Below are positions 48,738-58,180 of a DNA stretch of 60,089 bases, in pieces (positions within the stretch are counted from its first letter, which is position 1; the number at the start of each line of letters is the position of its first letter). Position numbers and translations under genes: made by a program. Location: the NCBI GenBank assembly GCA_039182125.1, contig JBCDCH010000022.1:1-60089 (forward strand). The letters run 5' to 3'. Source of the DNA: Planctomycetota bacterium (GTDB lineage: Bacteria; Planctomycetota; Phycisphaerae; Tepidisphaerales; Tepidisphaeraceae). Under the pieces are notes generated by a model. It saw only the letters and a program-made list of their open reading frames with translations, did not search any database and was not told where the DNA came from.

Positions 48738-49889
48738 GTGATACAACGTCGCACAAAATCTCGTGGTTTCGCACGCCGCGGTTTCACGCTCATCGAGCTC
48801 ACCGTCGTGCTGGGCCTGATCCTGGTGCTGGCCACGCTGGCGATCCCGGCGGTCAGTGCCCTGCGCGGCACCCGCAGCGCCGAGGCCGGGGCCAACGTCG
48901 CCGCGTCGATGCTCAGCCGGGCCCGTGCCGAAGCGGTCAACCGTGCCGCCCCGGTCGGCGTGCTGTTTTACCTCGACCCCGAGGAAGGCCGCACCACCAT
49001 GGCCCTCGTCGGCACCCCCGCGGCCAGCCTCACCGATCCCGACCCGTTCGATCAATACATGGGCTGGCGTGACAACGTCGGCTACGTCACCGACGACACG
49101 TCGGTCGAGCCGGTCCAGACCGCCGACGTGGTCATCGCGTTGCAACAGGACGACCAGACCGGCCGGCCGTTGGTCCGCAAGTTCGTCTGCATCGCCGACC
49201 ACACGAGTGACCCGGCCAACGCACCGCCGCAGCCGCCGGCGACCTCCAACGGGACATGGGGCCTGATCGGTACCGTCCCGTCCGGCGGCCTCGAACTGCT
49301 CTTCGACCAGGAAAACGGCGACTCCACCGGCAACGTCACCCTCGGCACCGAAGTCCTGCCCAACGGCGTCGGTTTGCAGGTCATCATCCAGCCGGCCACC
49401 AACACCTCCGGCCAGCCCATCTCCGACCGCTACGCCCGCACTGGTGTCATCATGTTCGACGCCGACGGCAAGCTGCTCTCCACCACGGTCGAACTCAACG
49501 TCAACTCGTCACTCGGCGTACTGCTGGGACTCGACAACGACACACCTACCGACGGCACCGATGATGTCCCCCTGTCCGTGACCTTTGCCACCGGCTTCGG
49601 CATCGTCGCTTATAACAACGCCGACTTCACCGCCGACGAGAATCGCACAGACGCCGACTGGTTCGACTCGGGTCGAGAAATCATCACACCCGACGAAGGT
49701 CCGTACGTCGGCCGGAGTGCGATCCCCAATGTCGCGGACGGCTTCTTTGATGTCACGGACTACCGCGAAGGCGGTGCCGGTCCGGAACTGATCGAGGAGC
49801 AATGGCTCGATCGCAACGCCACGCCGCTGATGATCAACCGCTTTACCGGCACGCCGTTCAACACCGACGGCGCAGGGAGCGTCAACTGA
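48738..49889 (+). CDS. Pseudopilin (GspH-like), enlarged
   Basis: A 383-residue protein starting at a GTG in the base right after the previous stop codon. The leader is short and basic (IQRRTKSRGFARRG), followed by FTLIELTVVLGLILVLATLAIPAVSAL, a prepilin signal with the +5 Glu. SAEAGANVAASMLSRARAEAVNRAAPV then matches the GspH/FimT pattern. The globular part is about twice the normal GspH length and Asp/Thr-rich. Its stop codon overlaps the next ATG (TGATG). Confidence 0.88.
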   Translation: MIQRRTKSRGFARRGFTLIELTVVLGLILVLATLAIPAVSALRGTRSAEAGANVAASMLSRARAEAVNRAAPVGVLFYLDPEEGRTTMALVGTPAASLTDPDPFDQYMGWRDNVGYVTDDTSVEPVQTADVVIALQQDDQTGRPLVRKFVCIADHTSDPANAPPQPPATSNGTWGLIGTVPSGGLELLFDQENGDSTGNVTLGTEVLPNGVGLQVIIQPATNTSGQPISDRYARTGVIMFDADGKLLSTTVELNVNSSLGVLLGLDNDTPTDGTDDVPLSVTFATGFGIVAYNNADFTADENRTDADWFDSGREIITPDEGPYVGRSAIPNVADGFFDVTDYREGGAGPELIEEQWLDRNATPLMINRFTGTPFNTDGAGSVN

Positions 49890-51109
49890 TGAAGTACTCG
49901 CCCCGAACCAACCCGAGCCGCAGCGCGGCCCTCGCCACGCGTGGCTTCACGTTCGTCGAGGTCATGTTCGCCACGGTCATCCTCGGCATCGGCCTGATCA
50001 TGGTCGCCGCACTGCTCCCGGTCGGCATGCGCCAGACCACCGAAACCGCCGACAACGTCACCGGCCGCGCCATCGCCGAAAACGGCTTCTTCACGCTTCA
50101 GGCCGCCGCCAATGAGGATGTTCTGGCTGTTAACAGCGGTGGCGGAAACTTCATTGGCTACTTCCCCATTGGGTTCCCCGTCACGGAGGATTTGTCTGAC
50201 ATCGCTAGCGCGGATGATATTGGCGAACAGGTTGCCGTCGGCACCATGCTGGTCGACAGTACCGATCTCGACGATTACGTCGACAGCTTTGCCGATCCGA
50301 CTAACGGTTATGTCACGTTTCCCTTAGCCGATGGAGACGAGCGAGGGGCACGGCTTGCCGCGTCGATGGGACCAAACAACTCGGCCATGCGTCGGACCTT
50401 CGGCAATCGGCTGCTTACGTCTGACCCACGTTTTGCATGGATTGTCTTGTACCAACGCGCCCTTACCCAAGACGGCACCGGTCCTGGCGTGGTGCCCTCC
50501 AATACCATCACTGCAACCGTCATCGCACTGAAGAACCAATCCGGCGGAGCGTTCACCACTCGCGACGTGTGGCACCCGGCGAACCAGCCCCACCTCTTCG
50601 AAATCAGTGAACTCCGCGGCGAAACCCTCAATGAGGGCGTACTCACTCCAGCGTCGATCACCTTCGTCGACACGGACATTGATGGAGCCACCGATGGCTA
50701 CTACTCCGGCGACTATCCGAATGACGACTACACCGGCGACATTGACTGGAACAGCAATACGAAGATGGGGGCAATAGCCGAAGGGGCGTATGTGGTTGTC
50801 GCCAACGACAACATCGAGACCGACCGGGAGCTGTACAACGACTTGGAAGGTGTCGTGCTACGCCTTGGCCGGCGCACCGACGATGGCTCGGACGAAGATG
50901 TGCGGACGTACGAGCTTGATCCGGATTTCGGCTTGCCCGTGATCGACACGCCCAGCGGTGCGATTCCCGATGGGAGCGATGAAAACCCGCTGGTCTGGGT
51001 CATCGGCCGACAGGCGGTCATCAACTTTGACAATGACGCCGAGGTAACCGGCTTCGAAGGCCAGCCCATGCCGATCGGGTTCTTTCAGGCCAGGATGCCG
51101 CTGCGGTGA
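49889..51109 (+). CDS. Pseudopilin (GspI/PilV-like), enlarged
   Basis: A 406-residue protein coupled to the previous gene by a TGATG overlap. The leader MKYSPRTNPSRSAALATRG precedes FTFVEVMFATVILGIGLIMVAALLPVGM, which has the GspI/PilV-type pattern (E-V-M-x-A) with the +5 Glu. The C-terminal domain is several times the GspI length and Asp-rich (DTDIDGATDGYYSGDYPNDDYTGDIDW). The phrase NDNIETDRELYNDLEGVVLRLGRRTDDGSDEDVRTYEL has no known domain. It is presumably a tip or minor subunit of a pilus-like fibre. Confidence 0.87.
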   Translation: MKYSPRTNPSRSAALATRGFTFVEVMFATVILGIGLIMVAALLPVGMRQTTETADNVTGRAIAENGFFTLQAAANEDVLAVNSGGGNFIGYFPIGFPVTEDLSDIASADDIGEQVAVGTMLVDSTDLDDYVDSFADPTNGYVTFPLADGDERGARLAASMGPNNSAMRRTFGNRLLTSDPRFAWIVLYQRALTQDGTGPGVVPSNTITATVIALKNQSGGAFTTRDVWHPANQPHLFEISELRGETLNEGVLTPASITFVDTDIDGATDGYYSGDYPNDDYTGDIDWNSNTKMGAIAEGAYVVVANDNIETDRELYNDLEGVVLRLGRRTDDGSDEDVRTYELDPDFGLPVIDTPSGAIPDGSDENPLVWVIGRQAVINFDNDAEVTGFEGQPMPIGFFQARMPLR

Positions 51110-51171
51110 TGGGTCGGCGTTTCTGACTCGCTGCCCACCATCGGCCGGACTCCACGAACACTCTTTTCGCC

Positions 51172-53133
51172 ATGCACACGTTACGATTTACAGGCCGATC
51201 CGTTCTGCGACGCGGGTTCACGTTGATCGAGGCATTGATCGCGACGGCGTTGGTGTTGTTGCTCGGCGTTGCCGTGGTGCAGGTGTTCACCGTCACCAGC
51301 GACACCGTCGCCGCCGGCACCGCCCTGAGCGAGATCACTCGCAACCACAAAGCCGTCCGCGAAGTCCTCGCCCGAGACTTCACCGGCACCGACGCCCCCG
51401 GCAACGAAGAACAACTCCGTGCATCAGGAATCATCGACACGGCGGAGACGCCGTTCATCAGCATTGTGATGTCTCGTGTTGCGGTTTTCCCTGATGCGAT
51501 TGCTGCGGAGCTTGATGACGACGCTCCTGATCTGACGGATGGGTCCGTTAGTGACGAGGCGTGGGACAACATTGTTCGCGATGACGACTTCAATGGTGAC
51601 GGAGCGGTGTCGGGAGAAGAGATCATCCCACGTCCCATTCTCGAGGCTCGAAACTCTCGAGTGGACACATTGATGTTTTTTACGCGCGGCGAGTTCCGAT
51701 CACAGAGCGGGCTAGAGAGTTATGTTGATCCATACGACGCTGATCAAGCATTCGTGCATTATGGACACCTTCGTATGTTCAACGGGGACTGGGCCAATTT
51801 AAATCGTACATCAGCTTACGGGTACCCGGGTCGCCGCTTTACTCAAGGCGGAGCAGGGGTCAATGGCAACAATCGGTTTGCCAGCGACTTGGTTTTAGGC
51901 CGTATGGCTATTTTGCTCGCTGATCCAACAGATGATGTTAATGGCGACGGTGTTTTGGAAGGCTTGGCTCCTGGAACCGCCTACATAAATCGGAATTGGG
52001 CCGAACCCAATGACGACAGTACGACGGGAATGCGGCCTTTGAGCGCGTCAGGGGGCAGCGGCCGTGTGGTTTTCAGTGTTGACACAAATGGTGATGGTGT
52101 AACGGATGTTGAATCAGGCCTTGAGAATATTGACGGTCTTGATTTCTCAATGGATGAAGCTCGCGTTGATCTTGCATCGGTAAACCTCGAAGATTTTCGC
52201 GAGCGTGTCGACTATGTCGCTGGGCTTGGGCTTACCAATCCTTACTGGTGGGATAGGCGTGTCGCTTTCGGGGCATTTCCGCTTACATCTGGCAGCACGA
52301 CAACAAACGAGGCTTTCCGGTTTATGGGGAACGTACTTTTGCCAGATTTCTCTGCAAGCGATGAGTTGTATTTCGATCCAGATTCGATGGCGCAGCGACA
52401 TCACATCCTAATGCCCGGAGCGTCGCAGTTCATCGTTGAGTTTGCTGGAGATTTTGCGACGCAAAACTCCGACGGTGAATATATTTCACCACTCCCGGAT
52501 GGCGTGCTCGACTTCTACATCGCTAATGAGGATTTCAACGGAAGCGACGCAAGCGGAGAGGCAGATGATGATACGGAGGAGGTTCGCCGCATCCGTTGGT
52601 ATGGGTATCCACGAGACGGTAACGGTGATGGAATCATCGCCCGAGAACGGCCTGACGAGAACGGAGATCCCAGCAATGACGAGATTTCCGAGGACATCCT
52701 TCCGTTGTTCGATTGGATTCCGTGGCAGGGAACGAGTGGCACGGGTGCTCAGACGGCGTGGCCGTTTGAACGGCTCCATCCGATCGACAATCTCGACTTC
52801 AGCGAACGCCCTGAGTCAGATGAAAGCTATGGATACAACGGTGATGATTACAGCAGTGGTTTGTACGGCGATTTCGAGCGTATTGATCCAGATGATAATG
52901 TAAGGTGGGATGGCGTGTACCAAGTCTCTTGGAGCCCGCAGTTGTTTGGCACCTACAGCGAGCCAGCTTTTGTTGCGAATGTCGGTGGTCAGCAAGTGAA
53001 CATTCGCCTCCGTCCCTCCCTCATCCGGATTGTCGTCGGGGCGACCGATCCGCAGGGTCGGCTTGAGGGGACGGTGTTTCAGGAGCATGTTTTCCGGGTT
53101 CGGGGGCCGGCGAACTTTGAGCCGGTGAACTGA
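51172..53133 (+). CDS. Pseudopilin (GspJ/PulJ-like), greatly enlarged, with calcium-loop-like motifs
   Basis: A 653-residue protein (GspJ is normally about 200). The leader MHTLRFTGRSVLRRG is followed by FTLIEALIATALVLLLGVAVVQVF, a prepilin signal with the +5 Glu. The globular part contains at least four EF-hand-like loops of DxNxDG type: DDDFNGDGAVSGEE, DDVNGDGVLEG, DTNGDGVTDVESG and DGNGDGIIARE. Such loops bind calcium. The final part (QVSWSPQLFGTYSEPAF, LIRIVVGATDPQGRLEGTVFQEHVF) resembles the GspJ core fold. Codon use from about 51430 to 52990 is clearly richer in A/T third positions than in the flanking sequence, suggesting a recently acquired or fast-changing insert. Confidence 0.87.
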   Translation: MHTLRFTGRSVLRRGFTLIEALIATALVLLLGVAVVQVFTVTSDTVAAGTALSEITRNHKAVREVLARDFTGTDAPGNEEQLRASGIIDTAETPFISIVMSRVAVFPDAIAAELDDDAPDLTDGSVSDEAWDNIVRDDDFNGDGAVSGEEIIPRPILEARNSRVDTLMFFTRGEFRSQSGLESYVDPYDADQAFVHYGHLRMFNGDWANLNRTSAYGYPGRRFTQGGAGVNGNNRFASDLVLGRMAILLADPTDDVNGDGVLEGLAPGTAYINRNWAEPNDDSTTGMRPLSASGGSGRVVFSVDTNGDGVTDVESGLENIDGLDFSMDEARVDLASVNLEDFRERVDYVAGLGLTNPYWWDRRVAFGAFPLTSGSTTTNEAFRFMGNVLLPDFSASDELYFDPDSMAQRHHILMPGASQFIVEFAGDFATQNSDGEYISPLPDGVLDFYIANEDFNGSDASGEADDDTEEVRRIRWYGYPRDGNGDGIIARERPDENGDPSNDEISEDILPLFDWIPWQGTSGTGAQTAWPFERLHPIDNLDFSERPESDESYGYNGDDYSSGLYGDFERIDPDDNVRWDGVYQVSWSPQLFGTYSEPAFVANVGGQQVNIRLRPSLIRIVVGATDPQGRLEGTVFQEHVFRVRGPANFEPVN

Positions 53134-53188
53134 ACGTCGTCGCGGCTTACTTTCCCGCGTTCCGCCCTAAAATCACGCGATTTCCGCC

Positions 53189-53219
53189 CACCGGCCGACC
53201 CGTTTCGGGGCGGCCGGTG
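53189..53219. terminator. Hairpin between the GspJ-like and GspK-like genes
   Basis: CACCGGCCG (53189-53197) pairs with CGGCCGGTG (53211-53219), and an inner CCCG-TTT-CGGG continues the stem past one mismatch. It lies 55 bases after the upstream stop. The downstream run TTTGGGG is a poor T-tract, so it could reduce rather than stop transcription. Confidence 0.45.
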
Positions 53220-53339
53220 TCGGTTTGGGGCGGGCTTGCATTGGGGCCGGTGGGGCAGGACAGTGCGAATAGTTGACAGTTCCCCGAAGCCGGCCGATCG
53301 ACGACCGATCCCCGGCTCGACCCACGGAGCGATCCCACC

Positions 53340-56300
53340 ATGCCCATCGACACCCACGCCCCCATGTCGAATCCTCAGCCCAATCCCGCGCCCAGCCGCC
53401 GATCCACTCCACACGGCGATCGCGGCGTGATCCTCGTGTTCGTCGTCGTGTTCCTGGTGCTGTTGGCGATCATCGGGGCGGCGTTTGTGAGCGCGACCCG
53501 GATCGACCGCATGCAGATCGGCAACCTCGGCGGCCGCAACATCGAGCGCGACCCCAACATCCGCGACGTCTACGACCAAGCTGTCGAGGCGGTGTTGGAG
53601 GGGTTGTCGAACGACCCGTTGTTGGATGTGGATGGTTTGGGCGACGGATACATGGCCTCGCTGTTGCCGCGTTTGGTTTTGGAGACGGATGCGACGAGTA
53701 GCGAAGAGTTCGTTGGCGTTTGGCCGAAAGTCTCCGCGCCGCTAGGAGCTATTGCTTCGACGACGTTCGCCGAGGACTTTTTCATCGGCAGTATCAAAGA
53801 CCCTTTCACCGATGCGGCGGGGTTTCGTTGGCATAACGGCGTGTACGGTCTTTCCGACGATGGCCGCATGGTCGGGATTTGGGATCAAGAGTTGGAGTGG
53901 TACCAGGGCGGGGAGGCCGCGCTGCCCGAGCGGAAGCGGATCTTCCCGGCTTTGCGTCCTTTGGATTCGCTTGGTGAATTGACGGATGCGGGTGATTTTC
54001 TGCAGCAAGGACAGCCCGTTTTCGCCGGTGATGCCGATGGTGACGGGATCGCCGACTGCGGCATGTCGTTGGTGGTCCTCGATGACTCGTTCCCCGTTGG
54101 CGACATCGACCGTTACCTGCGTGGCGATCGGATTTACGTCGTCGGTTATCGCATCGTCGACAAGAACGCTCAGGTCAACGTGAACACGGCCAGGAGTCGT
54201 GACGGGATGCGGTTTGCCACGACCGATGGCAATGTCGAACTCGAGGCGTTGACCGATCAGGACAACGGCGAGTTCGGCGGCAACATCTTCGGGCCGACGT
54301 TGGCCGAACCGCAGCGTTGGGGCTTCTTCCGTTCGGATGTCGGGCTGATCGAGCTTTTCGAGTTCTCCGGGCTCAACGCCGTGACCTTCGACGACGCGGA
54401 AGATGCGACCTTGGCACGGTTGCGGGAGTTGCATCAACTCGATCGCGCCCGGCTTGGCTTGGTGAACGAAAGCGATCCTGGCAACGACATCCCGACGGTG
54501 GCCCAGATTTTCGCGCGACCGTTGGACGTGTTCAACAACGACTGGGACGCGGGAGACAACACCGTGGCCCTCTCGGCGAGTGGCGGTGAGCCGGAGGTTC
54601 GTACCGATTTCTACTACAACGGTGTTGGCGACGTGATGGAGTGGAACCTCGCGGCCCGCTCCGACATCGGTGGCCGGTTCTTCGAGTCGCCGGACTGGGA
54701 CGGGGCTGCGGACCGGGAAGAGCCTGACGTCTTGGCAGCTGCCCCGTATCTCAAGATCGAGAGCAACGCGCTGCACTTCCGTGGCGGTTACGAGCCGCGG
54801 TTTGGCGATTCGTCGGTGGCGGATGACCTGCGCATCACCGTCGGCTTGCCGGCGTACAACCAGTCCGGCGGCCGTGGTCCGCTGATCGATGGCGGCTTCA
54901 ATGTCGTCGCCCAACCGTTTCTCGGCCAGGTCTACCCGTTCATGGTCGTTGAAGATGACGGCGATCGGATCTTCCAACTCGAGACGGCCGACGGGACCGG
55001 CGGCACGATCAATGCCGTTGTTCCGATCAATGACGGTGCGTTCTTCGACCCCAACGTGGCCCCGGCCGACGGTCATGGCTCTTGGCTTGCAGCCGGTAAG
55101 ATCTTCACCGATGATCCAGACTTTCTTCTCGCGGGTAATTCCCCGGAGGCGTATACCTGGAAATTCTCCGACGCCTCCGCTGAGAACAGCCGGTTCGTCG
55201 GTCCCGGAGTATTGCATGGTGCAAATGATGGTGAGTTTGCGTATTTTCGCTCCCTGCGTTCCCTGATCACGACCGAGAACGGCATCGTCCTCGGTGTTCA
55301 GCCGATCGAGTTGCTTGATACGGTCGGGACACCGGCCAATCCGACCGACCCCGGTTTGTACGGTTCTGCCTCGGCCCAGGCTCTGGCACGGACGCACCTG
55401 CTGTTGGGGTGGACCCAGGAACCGCTGGTGGTGACCAACCCGGGCCTTACGCCCGACGGTGACGCGGCCATCGCTGCCAGTGCCGCCTCGGCCAACACCT
55501 CGACGGTCCGCGAGTTGGGCAGGGCGTACTACCACCTGATGGCCGACCCGACTAACAGGCTTGCCGGCGAGGTGCCGATCCCACAGCCGGGGGGCTTCGA
55601 AGGGACCCTTGACGCTGGCGGGGTCGACGATGTGAACGGTACGGAGAACAGCGTGTTCCGCTCCACGCTTCGGTATCCCAGGACTGCGGGAGGGACCGAA
55701 CCAAACCTGAGCGCGGCCCAAATGGCGCTGCTCCGTGCGTTCACCGCTGCAGTCAATACCAAGGACCTGCGTGACGCCGACGACGACATCACCGCCTACT
55801 GGATCGACCTCGGCCCGCTGGCCACGGACCCCGATGGCGACGAGATCTACGGTGGCGGTACCGATTGGGCCGGCACCAACGTCTCGGCGATCGTCTACGG
55901 CGTGGAGCGCCAGCCGTACATCACCGAGGTCGTGGTGTGGGATGTTGGCGGCACCGACAGCGTCGCTATCGAGTTGTACAACCCTCACGAAGCGGACATT
56001 ACCCTCAATGATTGGTATCTCGTCGCGGGTGACCGAACTACTGGTGCGGCTGCAGAACTTACGTTGCCTGCGACACCTGCGGCTCAAATCTCACTCGACT
56101 CGGTTGTTGTGCCGGCGAACGGATATGTCGTTATTGCTAGCGATCCAACTCCAATCGCACCAGGGGCTACGACTTGGAAAGCCACCATTGGTAATCCTGG
56201 CACGTTCGGGGGCGGCGAGTTCTTCCTCGATACCGACCTTGATTCCGGTGCTGATCTCGCTGCGTTTGTCGACGAGGAAATGTATCTCATGCGTCCGCTG

Positions 56301-58109
56301 GCCGAAACCGGTTTACCCGCTACCGATTCGGACAACTTGTTTGATGGTGAGATTCAAAAGTCTGATACGGAAGCTACGGAGCTTGGCGTGGCCGGACTTG
56401 AGCTTCATGGTCAGGAATCGGGTACTGTTTCGGCCCCAAACTTCGCCAATATGGTTCCGGTCGACCAGGTCGATTTACGCAACATGATCGAAGACGATCA
56501 TCGTTATCTCTACCAACGTCAGACCGGATCTTGGGCCATGGTGTATCCCGGGCGACATGATCGCAGTGATGTCGACAACGTCACCAATTCACCCACGTTT
56601 GGCCCTGACGGCATTGCCTTGTCGAACAACGGGGCTGCGCCACTGGATGGCCTACCTCAGACGGATATCGAAGTTCATAACCCAGCCGCATCAGTTCTGC
56701 TTGCGGAGGACCCCGGTTATTTCGGCACACGTTACACCCTCGGCCTCCCGAACGAACCCACGGTTCAGTCCGTCACCGAAATCCAGGTGCAGAATTTCCG
56801 CGAGTCGGACGCAGCCAACCTTGGCACAACTCTCGAAGACGGCGAGACGTTGCCCGATGGCAGCACCACCGCGTCTCCTGAGCTTCGGGCCTTCCCGTTC
56901 GGCATGTTTCCGCGGGACGGCGACCTATTGCAGGTGACGATGTTCGGAAGCCATAAACTGTTCGTCAGCCCTGCGGTCGGTACGATTTTGCAAGACGACG
57001 ATACTGGCAACAACACGTCCGACGCGATCGCGAATGCTGCAGATGGACGCGTGATTGAGCTGACGTCCGTTTCGATGGACCTCGGCTACATGACCGTCCC
57101 CGACCCGCTTGACACCACCGCCACGGTGTCTGGCATCCCGTCGAACATCGGCCGGTTCGATCCAATACAGGGCGGGTTCACTGATGACTACACCTTCGCC
57201 GCCGATCTGTTCGAGGTGGTTCGTGCTGGGCAGGTGCCGGGTAACGACTACTTCCCTAACGTCCGGCGTGAGGAGTGGGGACCCTACGTCGACGCGGCCG
57301 GTGGCAGCGTTGACACGCTGCTCTACGACTTTCGTCTCACCGATGGCCCGGCTCGTTCGGACAACGCCGGCGATTTCGGTGCCGAAATGCCCGACGCCAT
57401 GTGGGACACGCTCCCGAAGCCGATCGACAACGATCTCGATGTGTTTCGGCCGAGCGCGTTGAGCCGCGAGCAGGTGAACAACGACGCCGAGCGTCTCCTT
57501 CCCGTGCAGGGGCGGATCAACATCAACACGGCTCCCGCCGAGGTGCTGGCCATGTTGCCCTTGGTCGTTGATCCGGCAACCGGTGAGGTCGATGGTGTCG
57601 CGACCACGCAGATGGCGATCGCCATCGCCAACTACCGCGACGGGATCGTTGACGAAACGATCGCCACGTCCGGCGACATCGCCGGCGGTAATGTGTTTGA
57701 ATCGGTGTTCGACTTGCTTGACGCCGACGACGACACCGGCCGCATTCAGTTCGCCGACGACGGTGAAGTAACGGCGGTTGGTAGCGACAACGAGCGGATC
57801 AACATCGGCAACTTCACGCCGGTTGATGGTTCGACCCAGATGCCGACGATCACAGCCGGTACATCGGGTAGTTGGGAGTCCGAGTACAACCGCCTCACCC
57901 GCATCAGCAACTTGATCACGACCCGCTCCGACTCGTTCGACGTCTACATCGTCGTCCAGTCGTGGGGTGGTTGGGGGGCTGCGTCCGGTGGCGATGACTC
58001 ATTCATCCGGCTCATCGACGAACGTCGTGGCCACTTCCAGGTCAACCGTGGAAGAACCACGACCGGCGGTTTCACGGTCACGCAGTTCGCCGTTCCGCCG
58101 AAGGATTGA
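53340..58109 (+). CDS. Very large GspK/PilX-like protein with lamin-tail-like module
   Basis: A 1589-residue protein (GspK is usually about 320). After a polar leader comes the membrane helix GVILVFVVVFLVLLAIIGAAF (residues 30-50) without the +5 Glu, as is characteristic of GspK. Two GspK-type helical signatures, VDKNAQVNVNTARSRDGM (about residue 275) and GRININTAPAEVLAMLPLV (about 1390), flank the large insert. Near residues 860-945 a segment (ITEVVVWDVGGTDSVAIELYN, SLDSVVVPANGYVVIAS) fits the lamin-tail (LTD) immunoglobulin-like fold. Bases around 55990-56470 in this module are less GC-rich than their surroundings. It probably caps the pseudopilus made by the four preceding gene products. 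A strong terminator follows. Confidence 0.88.
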   Translation: MPIDTHAPMSNPQPNPAPSRRSTPHGDRGVILVFVVVFLVLLAIIGAAFVSATRIDRMQIGNLGGRNIERDPNIRDVYDQAVEAVLEGLSNDPLLDVDGLGDGYMASLLPRLVLETDATSSEEFVGVWPKVSAPLGAIASTTFAEDFFIGSIKDPFTDAAGFRWHNGVYGLSDDGRMVGIWDQELEWYQGGEAALPERKRIFPALRPLDSLGELTDAGDFLQQGQPVFAGDADGDGIADCGMSLVVLDDSFPVGDIDRYLRGDRIYVVGYRIVDKNAQVNVNTARSRDGMRFATTDGNVELEALTDQDNGEFGGNIFGPTLAEPQRWGFFRSDVGLIELFEFSGLNAVTFDDAEDATLARLRELHQLDRARLGLVNESDPGNDIPTVAQIFARPLDVFNNDWDAGDNTVALSASGGEPEVRTDFYYNGVGDVMEWNLAARSDIGGRFFESPDWDGAADREEPDVLAAAPYLKIESNALHFRGGYEPRFGDSSVADDLRITVGLPAYNQSGGRGPLIDGGFNVVAQPFLGQVYPFMVVEDDGDRIFQLETADGTGGTINAVVPINDGAFFDPNVAPADGHGSWLAAGKIFTDDPDFLLAGNSPEAYTWKFSDASAENSRFVGPGVLHGANDGEFAYFRSLRSLITTENGIVLGVQPIELLDTVGTPANPTDPGLYGSASAQALARTHLLLGWTQEPLVVTNPGLTPDGDAAIAASAASANTSTVRELGRAYYHLMADPTNRLAGEVPIPQPGGFEGTLDAGGVDDVNGTENSVFRSTLRYPRTAGGTEPNLSAAQMALLRAFTAAVNTKDLRDADDDITAYWIDLGPLATDPDGDEIYGGGTDWAGTNVSAIVYGVERQPYITEVVVWDVGGTDSVAIELYNPHEADITLNDWYLVAGDRTTGAAAELTLPATPAAQISLDSVVVPANGYVVIASDPTPIAPGATTWKATIGNPGTFGGGEFFLDTDLDSGADLAAFVDEEMYLMRPLAETGLPATDSDNLFDGEIQKSDTEATELGVAGLELHGQESGTVSAPNFANMVPVDQVDLRNMIEDDHRYLYQRQTGSWAMVYPGRHDRSDVDNVTNSPTFGPDGIALSNNGAAPLDGLPQTDIEVHNPAASVLLAEDPGYFGTRYTLGLPNEPTVQSVTEIQVQNFRESDAANLGTTLEDGETLPDGSTTASPELRAFPFGMFPRDGDLLQVTMFGSHKLFVSPAVGTILQDDDTGNNTSDAIANAADGRVIELTSVSMDLGYMTVPDPLDTTATVSGIPSNIGRFDPIQGGFTDDYTFAADLFEVVRAGQVPGNDYFPNVRREEWGPYVDAAGGSVDTLLYDFRLTDGPARSDNAGDFGAEMPDAMWDTLPKPIDNDLDVFRPSALSREQVNNDAERLLPVQGRININTAPAEVLAMLPLVVDPATGEVDGVATTQMAIAIANYRDGIVDETIATSGDIAGGNVFESVFDLLDADDDTGRIQFADDGEVTAVGSDNERINIGNFTPVDGSTQMPTITAGTSGSWESEYNRLTRISNLITTRSDSFDVYIVVQSWGGWGAASGGDDSFIRLIDERRGHFQVNRGRTTTGGFTVTQFAVPPKD

Positions 58110-58128
58110 GTTACGCTCGACACAAAAT

Positions 58129-58159
58129 GCCCCGCGAAGTTCAATGAACTTCGCGGGGC
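58129..58159 (+). terminator. Intrinsic terminator after the GspK-like gene
   Basis: GCCCCGCGAAGTTC (58129-58142) and GAACTTCGCGGGGC (58146-58159) form a perfect 14-bp stem with a three-base loop, 20 bases after the stop at 58109. The oxidoreductase gene converges on it (stop at 58181) and may share it: on the reverse strand the stem is followed by ATTTTG. Confidence 0.85.
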
Positions 58160-58180
58160 GTTCGCGTTGGTGAGTTCGAT

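Noticed and set aside
53742-56087. 781-codon reverse frame opposite the GspK-like gene
   Set aside because: The forward protein has a membrane helix and GspK signatures. The reverse is an Arg-rich mirror.
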